DNA from: Roseiarcus sp963820775
GTDB taxonomy: Bacteria > Pseudomonadota > Alphaproteobacteria > Rhizobiales > Beijerinckiaceae
DNA: 64,000 nt
Direction of reading: 5' to 3'
Assembly (NCBI GenBank): GCA_963820775.1
Contig: CAWGBF010000011.1
Span: forward strand, 124,001-188,000
The notes below the pieces were generated by a model. It worked only from the letters and a program-made list of their open reading frames with translations. It had not been told where the DNA came from and searched no databases. The translations under genes were made by a program, and so were the position numbers. This document shows, in pieces, positions 7,540 to 15,672 of the stretch; the first letter of the stretch is position 1, and each line of letters starts with the position of its first letter.

Positions 7540-8241
7540 CTAGGCCGAGGCCTCGCACTGACCGTCCGCGCGCGACCCCTCGACCCAATAGCCGAGATAG
7601 ACATGGGGCAGGCCGAGGCGGCGCGCCTTCTCGATGTGGTCGAGAATGACAAAGCTGCCGAGCGACCGGCGCGCGATGTCGGGATCGTAGAAGGAATAGA
7701 CCAGCGACAGGCCGTCGGCGAGGCGGTCGGTCAGGCAGACCGCGAGCAGGGGACCCGAGCCCCGCTGCTGGTCGCCGGTTCCGCTGCGCGGGCGATATTC
7801 GGTCAGCACGGTGTCGATATGCGTGTCCTCGACCATCATGGCGAAATCGAGCGACGACATGTCGGCCATGCCGCCCTCGGGATGCCGGGCGTCGAGATAG
7901 GAGCGGAAGAGGACGTAGTGCTCGTTGGTCGGTTTCGGCGCGATAAAGGCGCCGAGAAGGTCGGCGTTCGTCCGCATCGTGCGCCGCTGGCTGGCGGACG
8001 GGCGGAAATCATCGACCAGCACCCGGACCGATACGCAGGCCCGGCAGCTCTCGCACGCGGGCCGGTAGGCGATCGTCTGCGAGCGGCGGAATCCGGTCTG
8101 GGTCAGGAGGTCGTTGAGGCTGGCGGCCCGTTTGCCGACCAGATGGGTGAATATCTTCCGCTCTTGCTGGCCAGGCAGGTAAGGGCACGCCGACGGAGCG
8201 GTGAGATAAAACTGTGGGGCGTCGCGCGCTTCCCTGCTCAC
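7540..8241 (-). CDS. bpt: aspartate/glutamate leucyltransferase (arginyl-tRNA-protein transferase family), C-terminally truncated
   Basis: This family transfers Leu from leucyl-tRNA to N-terminal Asp/Glu, creating an N-degron for ClpAP. Residues 11-23 (QFYLTAPSACPYL), CESCRACVSVRVLVDDFRPS near 68-87, DARHPEGGMADM and YSFYDPDIARRSLG are family blocks. GTG 8241 with GGAG upstream gives the usual 11 residues before QFYLT; an in-frame ATG at 8280 would add 13 atypical residues. The protein stops at GYWVEGSR plus nine unrelated residues, whereas family members continue about 25-30 residues (KMxYKxxFxPxE). The missing tail coincides with the palindromic unit, so function is doubtful. Confidence 0.88.
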   Translation of the reverse strand: MSREARDAPQFYLTAPSACPYLPGQQERKIFTHLVGKRAASLNDLLTQTGFRRSQTIAYRPACESCRACVSVRVLVDDFRPSASQRRTMRTNADLLGAFIAPKPTNEHYVLFRSYLDARHPEGGMADMSSLDFAMMVEDTHIDTVLTEYRPRSGTGDQQRGSGPLLAVCLTDRLADGLSLVYSFYDPDIARRSLGSFVILDHIEKARRLGLPHVYLGYWVEGSRADGQCEASA

Positions 8242-8299
8242 ACCGTCTCCAACTCTCCCCGACCGGGCGATTGTCCCCAAAGGCGCGCAGTCGCCGACA

Positions 8300-8747
8300 C
8301 TACAGCCTCCGGACGATCACGACGCCGGCGATGATGTCATGCAGGCATCGCTTTTCCCCATCGACCAGCGACACCAGCAAGATCGGCGGGAAGCACCAGC
8401 TGACGTAAAACAGCACCGCCTGAACGGCCGCGTTGACGAACGGGACCCGCGCGCCGGTGTCGTGCATGCGCATTTCGAGGTCCATCGCCCTCATGCCGGG
8501 CGTCGCCATTCTGGGGCCCGAGACGGTGAGGCCATTGTAGAAAAAGGCGACGAATGGCCAGAGCGGCGGGAGAAAGAACAGGGCGAGCCCGAAGGTCAGC
8601 ACGATGGACACGATCCAGAGCGCCAACCACGATAAAACTGACTAGAATGAAGTCGAGGCAGACGGCGAGAATGCGTCGCGTGCGGACGCCGGCGAGCGCG
8701 TCGGAGCGCATCGCATTTGGCGGCGTCGCGGCATAAGCATTGGACAT
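8300..8747 (-). pseudogene. RDD family membrane protein, frameshifted
   Basis: From ATG 8747, preceded by GAGGAGG, the frame encodes MSNAYAATPPNAM and RTRRILAVCLDFILVSFI, the RDD signature region and first membrane helix. It then shifts by one base at about 8630 into WLALWIVSIVLTFGLALF and the rest of the protein, ending ...GEKRCLHDIIAGVVIVRRL at 8300. The joined product of about 148 residues has the expected three membrane segments and the C-terminal LHDxxAGT-like motif. Removing one base restores the whole family, so this is either a fresh mutation or an assembly error. Function within the RDD family is unknown. Confidence 0.8.
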
Positions 8748-8809
8748 TGGAGCCTCCTCACGCGGGCTCACCCAGCGCGGTCAAGGATGTGGGAGCGGCC
8801 CACGCCAAG

Positions 8810-10165
8810 TCAAGACCGGCGTGGGAATAGGTTGTGCGTGACCGCCTCGCTTTTGCCCAAGAGGCCCGAGGGGCGCAGCGCAATGAAGATCGTCAGCAGC
8901 GCGTAAACCGCCATGTCGCGATAATCGATCGGGAACAAAGCCGACCAGCCGGTTTCGGCGGCGCCGACGATGAGCCCGCCAAGGAAAGCGCCGGGCAGCG
9001 AGCCGATGCCGCCGATGATCGCCGCGGTGAGCGCCTTCAGGGTGAGCGTCGCCGAGAGGCCGTATCCGACCGCGCCAAAGGCCGCCGTCATGGTGGCGCC
9101 AGCAAGGCCAGCCAGCGCTCCCGATAGCGCAAAGGCGCGTGCGGTGACGGCGGCCGGACTGATCCCCATCATCTCGGCGGCGAGCGGATCGTCGGCGTAG
9201 GCGCGCAATTCGCGCCCGAGGCGGCTGTAGCGAAAGATCACCACAAGGCTTAAGCCCGCGGCGAGGGTGATGGCGCTGACCACGAACGTCATCGGCGTGG
9301 CCACGGCGACAAAGTCGCCCGAGCGCGCGAGCGCGAACGGCTGGTTGAGCTGCGGGCTCATCCAGCTCGACCGGTCGCCCTGCGCCAGACGCAGGAGCTC
9401 GCGCAGGAAAAGCGCCAGGCCCACCGTCGCCACCAGCACCTGCTGACCCCGCGCCTGGCGCAGCGGAATGAACACAACGTGCGCCGACGCGAATCCCCAG
9501 GCCGAGGCGACCACGGCCGCGAGCACGAAGGCCGCGGTCAGCAACGGGGCGGGCGGCCAGCCGAGCATGGCGAGCGCCGCGATCGCCGCCGCATAGCCGC
9601 CGGCGGCGGCGATTTCGCCGAAGGCGAAATTGATGCGTCCGATCAGGGCGTAGATCAGCGAATAGGCCGCCGCCAGCAGCGCATAGATCGACGCCAGCGG
9701 CAGCCCATCCAGCGCCATCTGCAATCCATAGGCGACCGCATGCGGCACGACGGGAAGGCCGCTCAAGTCGCCGATCGGCGCGGGATCGGCGGCTCGGCCC
9801 TCCGGCGTCGCCAGCCAATAGCGGACGAGAAAGAAGAGCCGGGTTTCCGATAGGGGCTGGCCGTCGAGGGTCAGCGACGTCAGATCGCGGGATTCGCGCG
9901 GCCGTCCGGGCTCGCGAAAGCGGCAGGCGGCGAGATGGTTTTGAGGCTCCTCGCCGGGCGTCTCGGCGGTGAAGGCGACGCTCAAGCCGCGCCCGTCCGG
10001 GTCAGGCTCTTGCGCCAGAATGGCGATCCGCGCCTCTTGCGGCATGAGCGCCGGCAGCGCCATGCGGCAAAGCCGCGCCTGGTCGGTCTCCAGCGCCGGC
10101 GAGCAGCCGGCGAGCGTTGCGGCGGCCACGAGAACGATCAGGCGAACGGCCAGACGACGGCTCAA
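8810..10165 (-). CDS. branched-chain amino-acid type ABC permease (LivH family) with N-terminal lipoprotein-like region
   Basis: The 451-residue protein has two parts. Residues 1-150 start with a signal sequence ending in lipobox LAGC and continue as a soluble, probably periplasmic region without known domain (SPALETDQARLCRMALPAL..). Residues 150-440 are a LivH-type inner-membrane permease with about eight helices (SIYALLAAAYSLIYALIG, INFAFGEIAAAGGY, GIGSLPGAFLGGLIVGAAE). TTG 10165 overlaps the stop of the upstream CGNR gene as TTGA, so I prefer it to the ATG at 10234. A permease M, ATPases and a binding protein are not on this strand; a LivK-like protein lies divergently at 10874. Confidence 0.85.
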   Translation of the reverse strand: MSRRLAVRLIVLVAAATLAGCSPALETDQARLCRMALPALMPQEARIAILAQEPDPDGRGLSVAFTAETPGEEPQNHLAACRFREPGRPRESRDLTSLTLDGQPLSETRLFFLVRYWLATPEGRAADPAPIGDLSGLPVVPHAVAYGLQMALDGLPLASIYALLAAAYSLIYALIGRINFAFGEIAAAGGYAAAIAALAMLGWPPAPLLTAAFVLAAVVASAWGFASAHVVFIPLRQARGQQVLVATVGLALFLRELLRLAQGDRSSWMSPQLNQPFALARSGDFVAVATPMTFVVSAITLAAGLSLVVIFRYSRLGRELRAYADDPLAAEMMGISPAAVTARAFALSGALAGLAGATMTAAFGAVGYGLSATLTLKALTAAIIGGIGSLPGAFLGGLIVGAAETGWSALFPIDYRDMAVYALLTIFIALRPSGLLGKSEAVTHNLFPRRS

Positions 10166-10799
10166 GCCCCGCGCCTCCGCGCCGCGAGTCGCCGCTGCTT
10201 GGCGCGATTGCCGCAGACTTCCATTTCGCACCACCGCCGGCGGTTGTTCTTGCTGCGATCATAGAACAGCCAGCCGCAAGCGTGGCCGCCGCATTCTCTG
10301 ATGCGGTGAAAATCGCCTTCGGTGAACAGCCGGACCGCTGCGAGCGCGATCGGACCGAGCGCCGCCTCGACCGGCGACAAGCGCACGCTCCACAGCCAGC
10401 GACACGACGTAACGCCGGGCGCAAGCTCGGCCTTGGCGACAAATCGCGCATGAAGCGCAGAGAGACTGGCGAGCGCCGCTTCCGGCGGCTTGGCGTCGAC
10501 GCCCGAGCGCCGCGCCGATATCGTGGATCGCCTCGCGAAGCTCGATCGCCTGCTTGAGGAGATCGGCGGCAAGATCCGCGCGCTCGGACACGCGGATCCG
10601 CAGCCAGTCGGCCTCCACGCGCGCAACGCCTTCGCGTGCTTCAGCCATTCGACGACATTCGCGGCCTCGCGGAAGTGGTTCTGATGCGAGGGAAAGCCGC
10701 GTCCGGATTCGGTGTTGGCGAAGTCGAGCGCGAGGTCGTCGGCGATCAGCGGCAGCGAACCGGCGCGGGAAGGGGGGACTCGGAGGAAATAACCGTCAT
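10162..10799 (-). pseudogene. CGNR zinc-finger/ABATE-domain regulator, several frameshifts
   Basis: The family sequence is recoverable in pieces: ATG 10799 MTVISSESPLPAPV, then after a shift near 10757 SLPLIADDLALDFANTESG..ANVVEWLKHAKAL, then in another frame (about 10625-10505) VEADWLRIRVSERADLAAD..AIHDIGAALG, then back to give SALHARFVAKAEL..FTEGDFHRIRECGGHACGWLFYD and the C-terminal CEMEVCGNRAKQRRLAARR. The last part is the treble-clef CGNR zinc finger (Cys-x4-Cys and Cys-x4-CGNR). These proteins are putative stress-linked transcription regulators. The two later shifts compensate each other, leaving one long open frame with a scrambled 40-residue middle. It is translationally coupled to the permease gene. 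Confidence 0.78.
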
Positions 10800-10873
10800 T
10801 TGCATCTTTACAAGTTATGGCGAGCTGGCTAGTGTCCGCAAGCTAACCTATCAAACTGATATGGGAGGTTAAG

Positions 10874-11989
10874 TTGCGGACCGCCATTCTGAAGTCCATT
10901 CCGATCGCTCTGTCGCTGTGGTTCTCCGTACCGGCGCAGGCGCAGATCAAACTCGCCGTCGCGGGACCGATCACCGGGGCCAACGCGGCCTTCGGGGCGC
11001 AATTGACCCAAGGCGTGCAACAAGCCGCCGAAGACATCAACAAGGCCGGCGGCATTCTCGGACAAAAGATCGAAGTCGAGCTAGGCGACGACGTCTCCGA
11101 TCCCAAGCAGGGCGTTTCGGTCGCCAACAAGTTCGTCGGCGACGGGGTCAAGTTCGTGGTCGGCCACTTCAACTCCGGCGTGACGATCCCCGCTTCCGAC
11201 GTCTATGCGGAAAACGGCATCCTGTTCATCACGCCCTCGGCCACCAACCCGAAGGTCACCGACCGCAAGCTCTGGGACGCGTTCCGCACCTGCGGCCGCG
11301 ACGACCAGCAGGGCATGGTCTGGGCCGAACTCGCCCGCGACAAGCTCAAGGGCAAGAAGATCGCGGTCATCCACGACAAGACGACCTACGGCAAGGGTCT
11401 CGCCGACGCTGCGCTCGACAACATGCACAAGTTCGGCATCAAGGAAGTGCTCTACGAGGGTGTAAACACTGGGGAAAAGGACTATTCGGCAATCGTCTCC
11501 AAGATCAAGGAATCCGGCGCCGACTATCTGATGTGGGGCGGCCTGCACACCGAAGGCGGCCTCATCGTGCGGCAGATGCGCGACCAGGGCATGCAAACCG
11601 TCATGATCTCTGGCGACGGCATCACCGACAGCGAGTTTGCGGCGATCGGGGGTCCCGGGGTGGAAGGAACGCTGATGACCTTCGGCCCCGAGCCGCGCAA
11701 CAACCCCAACGCGAAAGACGCGGTCGCTTCGTTCAAGGCCAAGGGGTTCGACCCGCAAGGCTACACCCTCTATTCCTACGCCGCTGTCCAGATCATCAAG
11801 CAGGCGGCGGAGAAGGCGAAGTCGCTCGATCCGAAGAAGGTCGCGGAAGCGATGCATTCGGGCACGCCCTTCCACACCGTCATCGGCGACATCGCCTTTG
11901 ACAAGAAGGGCGACCGCACGACCGTCGATTACGTCTGGTACGTGTGGAAGAAGGAGCCGGACGGCAAGATCGGGTTCGTCCAGCTCTGA
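10874..11989 (+). CDS. branched-chain amino-acid ABC transporter substrate-binding protein (LivK-like)
   Basis: The 371-residue periplasmic binding protein of the Leu/Ile/Val family has a signal peptide at residues 1-23 (ending SVPAQA) and a mature start QIKLAVAGPITGANAAFGAQ. Conserved type I fold blocks include GGILGQKIEVELGDDVSDPKQG, VVGHFNSGVTIPAS, KIAVIHDKTTYGKGLADA and GYTLYSYAAVQIIKQA. The start is TTG 10874, set by the strong GGGAGG at 10863-10868. It is transcribed away from the LivH-type permease gene across a 75-base gap occupied by the CGNR start. The ligand cannot be read from sequence. Confidence 0.93.
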   Translation: MRTAILKSIPIALSLWFSVPAQAQIKLAVAGPITGANAAFGAQLTQGVQQAAEDINKAGGILGQKIEVELGDDVSDPKQGVSVANKFVGDGVKFVVGHFNSGVTIPASDVYAENGILFITPSATNPKVTDRKLWDAFRTCGRDDQQGMVWAELARDKLKGKKIAVIHDKTTYGKGLADAALDNMHKFGIKEVLYEGVNTGEKDYSAIVSKIKESGADYLMWGGLHTEGGLIVRQMRDQGMQTVMISGDGITDSEFAAIGGPGVEGTLMTFGPEPRNNPNAKDAVASFKAKGFDPQGYTLYSYAAVQIIKQAAEKAKSLDPKKVAEAMHSGTPFHTVIGDIAFDKKGDRTTVDYVWYVWKKEPDGKIGFVQL

Positions 11990-12042
11990 ACGGGGTTCAG
12001 GCTCTCCGCTCCGCTCGAAGGCGGACGGAGGGCCACTTCGCT

Positions 12043-13449
12043 TCAATCGCCTGGAAAAGGGCCGAGGCCGGAATCCCGTCGGCCGAGCTCGGCGCGTCTG
12101 GCGAGAAGTCCCCGAACATATTCCGCGCGGCTGCACCGTCTCGTTATTGTCTGCCCATTCCAATCGACAACCGGCAGCTCGAAGATTGACATGCTCCCCC
12201 CGGACTCGGAGCGCGTCAGCGGGTCTTCATCGTCAGGCCTGTGCTCATAGGTTTCCTTGATCCAGGCAATGACCTTGTCCAGGTTCGCCGCCTTGTACTC
12301 ATCCACCGTCGGACTGGCCGCTCTTTCCGGAAGGAAGCGCTCGAGCGCGGAAATGTGAACCATCTCGCCGATCGGCCGGGCGTGCCTGTCGCGCGACACC
12401 TCCCTTTGATGCATCCACCGGTTCGCTCCGGTCTTGCAGTTCGCGATGGATCGAATGGCGAATGGCAAGGCGCGATAGACGCTGGTTCTCGAATTGTGGA
12501 GAACGGCCGATTTCTGCTTCGAGATCTTCTCGGCGCTGCGATCGAGATCGAAGGGGAAGTCCGGATAGAAATGCTTCGTTCTTCGAATCATCCAGTCCAA
12601 TGCGATGTCGTCGGCGTAGGCTGTGTCGGCGTCTCTACTTTCCTCGACGATGTAACCTCCGCCTATGTCGGAGTGCACGCCGGAAAACCAAACTTGCTCC
12701 ACCGCAGTGTCATATTGCTTGAAAGGCGGCATTCTCCACAGCGCCGGTTCAAACGGCCGCCGATGCTCGTCGATTGCGAGCGCGTGCAGATTGACGTCGG
12801 TAATGGAAGAGAGTTCGACGTCATGGAATTGGTACTTCTCTCGGTTGAATCTCCATGCAATGCCGGCCGGGATGCCAAGCGCGCCAACGGTGTCGAAAAC
12901 TCCGATCAGCTTGACGCGCACCTCATTGCGATCGTGCACGTTGTCCGTGAGCCGGCGCCAGTCGGCCGGCATCCGGTCATTCGGCGGGGTCCGATAATAT
13001 CGCCAGGCCAGCGCCTCCAATTCCTCGTTGCAATTATCCCGTCGCAACAGACCAGCCGCCCCCAGATATCCGACCAGTGATCGGGCGGTGTAGGCTCCGC
13101 GCGAAAAGCCATAGATGAAGATTTCGTCGCCGGGCTCATACCAGAACGACAGGAACTTGTAGGCGTGCCGGACGTTGCGAGGCAGTCCATAGCCAAGCGC
13201 GCCACCCTTGAATCGATCGAAGGCGCCAGTTCCTACGCCTCGTTCATAGTAAATGATATGCTCCTTGCCGGATTTGGTATAGCCGTGAACTTTCTTGTTG
13301 CTGTCGTCGTGGCGCGTGCGGCCATGGCCGGAGACTTTCACAAGATGGCGGGAGATCAATTCCCGCATTCGCACGATGTTCGTGTCGTACGGTCCGACGT
13401 CGATGTCGTTCCACGTTCCGTCCAGCAGGATAACGATGCGCTTCGGCAC
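12043..13449 (-). CDS. DUF2235 alpha/beta hydrolase (Tle1-like phospholipase family)
   Basis: The 468-residue protein begins KRIVILLDGTWND, the typical DUF2235 start. The nucleophile elbow is GFSRGAYTAR with Ser116 (GxSxG), the acid is likely in KLIGVFDTVGALG (about residue 187) and the histidine in WFSGVHSDIGGGY (about 262). DUF2235 includes T6SS phospholipase effectors (Tle1) and stand-alone hydrolases. There is no signal peptide and no VgrG, PAAR, DUF2169 or immunity gene nearby, so a T6SS role is not supported. The gene is single, with a CRP-like palindrome 124 bases upstream of the start codon. Confidence 0.88.
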   Translation of the reverse strand: MPKRIVILLDGTWNDIDVGPYDTNIVRMRELISRHLVKVSGHGRTRHDDSNKKVHGYTKSGKEHIIYYERGVGTGAFDRFKGGALGYGLPRNVRHAYKFLSFWYEPGDEIFIYGFSRGAYTARSLVGYLGAAGLLRRDNCNEELEALAWRYYRTPPNDRMPADWRRLTDNVHDRNEVRVKLIGVFDTVGALGIPAGIAWRFNREKYQFHDVELSSITDVNLHALAIDEHRRPFEPALWRMPPFKQYDTAVEQVWFSGVHSDIGGGYIVEESRDADTAYADDIALDWMIRRTKHFYPDFPFDLDRSAEKISKQKSAVLHNSRTSVYRALPFAIRSIANCKTGANRWMHQREVSRDRHARPIGEMVHISALERFLPERAASPTVDEYKAANLDKVIAWIKETYEHRPDDEDPLTRSESGGSMSIFELPVVDWNGQTITRRCSRAEYVRGLLARRAELGRRDSGLGPFPGD

Positions 13450-13572
13450 TTAACCCTCCCCATTGCGAGGCGCGTCTCCGACAGTTGAAGAAAACCGATC
13501 GGGATGCTTGCCTCGCCTCAGGTTGCTTCAACCTGTGAGGATATGGAGGCTATCTCACCCTCGCCCGCGCGC

Positions 13573-13588
13573 TGTGATGCGCATCACA
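13573..13588. promoter_or_regulatory. perfect CRP/FNR-type palindrome
   Basis: CTGTGATGCGCATCACAG (13572-13589) is a perfect 18-base palindrome and an exact TGTGA-N6-TCACA site. It lies in the 5' region of the DUF2235 gene. A sister site with identical left flank (CGCGCTGTGATGC) is at 20477. Confidence 0.6.
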
Positions 13589-13731
13589 GTTTGACGCCGG
13601 CTGGTTAGGGGCGCTTAAGCGAGGATGCATTTGGCCGCCGAAGCGCGGACCCCGCATGACTTGCTCGTGAGTATTTCACGGCGTCAGGGGGCCGACGGCT
13701 GGTCAATTCCACAAATCGAAAAATATTTGTG

Positions 13732-14031
13732 GGCTCTTATAGCGCTAGGTGTTGGGAGTGAAATCTCGGAGCTTCGTGGGCGGGCCGTAAGGCGTCCTGG
13801 CCGGGCTTGACCCGGCCATCCACGCGGTCGGGCGCGTTAACCGCCCGCGGGTGGGCGGAAAAGCTAAGCAATACAGAGCATTGCCTTTGTAGGTCTTGCA
13901 GGGTCGCGGGGATGGCGGACTCGTCTCTGCCAGCGGCGTGGCGTGGATGGCCGGGTCAAGCCCGGCCAGGACGAGAAAAGTTCGGCGCGCAATGGGGAGG
14001 AGGCGAAACAACGGCTAGCGCTATAAGAGCC
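13732..14031. repeat. 300-bp MITE-like nested inverted repeat
   Basis: GGCTCTTATAGCGCTAG at 13732-13748 and its exact reverse complement at 14015-14031 form 17-base perfect terminal inverted repeats. About 45 bases inside each end lies a second inverted pair, centred on TGGCCGGGCTTGACCCGGCC (about 13794-13825 and 13942-13975), with over 30 bases matching. The arms between have diverged. The inner unit is the Rhizobiales repeat whose translation (AGLDPAIH) is often mis-annotated. No coding sequence is supported inside. Confidence 0.65.
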
Positions 14032-14111
14032 TATTTGTGCGCGGCCGCGTTGATGCGTCCGTCTCTCGGACCTAAAAGGCGAGCGGGTTTTAGACCGGGG
14101 TCGCCGCAAGA

Positions 14112-15104
14112 ATGACTGTGCTCGTCACCGGCTCATCTGGGCATCTGGGCGAAGCGCTGATGCGCAATTTGCGCGCGAACGGGCGCGCGGCGGTCGGTCT
14201 CGACATCATGCCTGGACCGTTCACCGACGAGGTCGGTTCGATCGCCGGCCGCGCCCTTGTCGCGCGCGCCATGAAGGGCGTTGATGCGGTGCTGCACGTC
14301 GCGACGTTGCACAAGCCGCATGTCGCAACCCATGCGCGGGAGGCCTTCATCGAGACCAATGTTCGCGGAACGCTGATCCTGCTCGAGGAGGCGGCGCGCG
14401 CTCGCGTTCGCGCCTTCGTCATGACCTCGACGACGAGCACTTTTGGAGACGCGCTGAAACCCCCGCCGGGTCAGCCCGCGGCCTGGATCGACGAGCGCGT
14501 CACGCCGGTCCCGAAGAACATTTACGGCGTCACCAAGACCGCGGCCGAGGACCTCTGCCAATTGTTCCACCGCAACGAGGGCCTGGCGTCGATCGTGCTC
14601 AGGACCTCGCGCTTTTTCCCCGAGGAGGACGACGATCCGGCGGCGCGTGAAGCCTACGTCGACCAAAACGCCAAGGCGAACGAATACCTGTTTCGACGTG
14701 TCGCGATCGAGGACGTGGTCGACGCGCATCTGCTTGCGATCGAGCGGGCGCCCGCAATCGGCTTCGGGAAATACATCATCAGCGCGACGACGCCGTTCTC
14801 GCGCGAGGATTGCGCCCGCCTGCGCGCCGCTGCGCCGGCGGTCGTGAGCCTGCGCGCGCCGGTGTGGGAAGATGAATATGCGAGGCGCGGCTGGCGCATG
14901 TTCCCAAGCATCGACCGGGTCTACGACAATGCGCTGGCGCGCCAGGACCTCGGCTGGCGGCCGAAGTGGGACTTCACGGCGATTGTCGAACGCCTACGCG
15001 AAACCGGCGACATCCGAGGGGCGCTCGCGAAGCAGATCGGCGTGAAGGGCTACCATGCCCAGCGGTTCGAAGGCGCGCCCTATCCGGTGGCAGGGCGTGA
15101 GTGA
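14112..15104 (+). CDS. NAD-dependent epimerase/dehydratase family protein
   Basis: The 330-residue extended short-chain dehydrogenase has the Rossmann start MTVLVTGSSGHLGEALMRNL (GxxGxxG) at residues 4-12 and the catalytic YxxxK in NIYGVTKTAAED (about residue 138). The substrate-side C-terminus is ordinary for NDP-sugar epimerase-like proteins, but the substrate is unknown. The stop overlaps the GTG start of the following glycolipid-binding gene, suggesting a two-gene operon. Confidence 0.88.
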   Translation: MTVLVTGSSGHLGEALMRNLRANGRAAVGLDIMPGPFTDEVGSIAGRALVARAMKGVDAVLHVATLHKPHVATHAREAFIETNVRGTLILLEEAARARVRAFVMTSTTSTFGDALKPPPGQPAAWIDERVTPVPKNIYGVTKTAAEDLCQLFHRNEGLASIVLRTSRFFPEEDDDPAAREAYVDQNAKANEYLFRRVAIEDVVDAHLLAIERAPAIGFGKYIISATTPFSREDCARLRAAAPAVVSLRAPVWEDEYARRGWRMFPSIDRVYDNALARQDLGWRPKWDFTAIVERLRETGDIRGALAKQIGVKGYHAQRFEGAPYPVAGRE

Positions 15105-15655
15105 GCAACTTGGAGCATGGATGCGGCTCGACCGGCCGGGGCGGGACGCCGCCTTGTTGCGGCCAAGCGACGGAGGTTGGGTGCTTCGGGGAGCCGCCGC
15201 GTTCGATCACGATAGCGGATCGGCGGCGGTCGCCTATCAGGTGGAGGTCGACGCTCAGTGGGAGACCAAGCGGGGAATCATAAGCGGTCTCCTCGGCCGT
15301 GAAACAATCCAGCACGAGATTGAGCGCGACAGGGCGGGCTGGCGTCTGAACGGCGTTCGAAATCGACGGCCTCGAACACCTTGTTGTTGTCGACCTGGAC
15401 TACGGGTTCACGCCGGCGACCAACGTGCTGCAACTTTCGCGCATCGCGTTGCAGCCCGATCAATGGGCAGAAGTTCCGGTTGTGTGGTTCGATCTGGAGA
15501 GCGCCTCGTTGATCGAGTTGCCGCAGACCTATGAGCGGCGCAGCGAAGCGTCCTACTGGTACGAGGCGCCCACAGTTCCCTATAAGGCCTTGCTCGAGAT
15601 CGCGCCCAACGGCTTCGTTCGGTCCTACCCCGGTCTATGGCGGCTCGCGGCGTGA
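15097..15655 (+). pseudogene. putative glycolipid-binding domain protein (PF06475), frameshifted
   Basis: The first frame from GTG 15097 reads WMRLDRPGRDAALL, then GWVLRGAAAFDHDSGSAAVA and VDAQWETKRGIISGLLG, and fails after NGV. One base further the family continues: IDGLEHLVVVDLDYGFTPAT, LQLSRIALQPDQWAEVPVVW, LPQTYERRSEASYWYEA and the terminal FVRSYPGLWRLAA. A single extra base near 15356 explains the break. The domain name comes from the family; the biological role is not known. Overlap with the epimerase gene implies co-expression. Confidence 0.75.
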
Positions 15656-15672
15656 AGCGCGAGAGCGATCGG

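Noticed and set aside
13745..14011. Minus-strand open frame containing VLAGLDPAIH and MAGSSPAR
   Set aside because: It is the translation of the dispersed ggccgggc..gcccggcc repeat, a common false gene in Rhizobiales, and lies wholly inside the inverted-repeat element.
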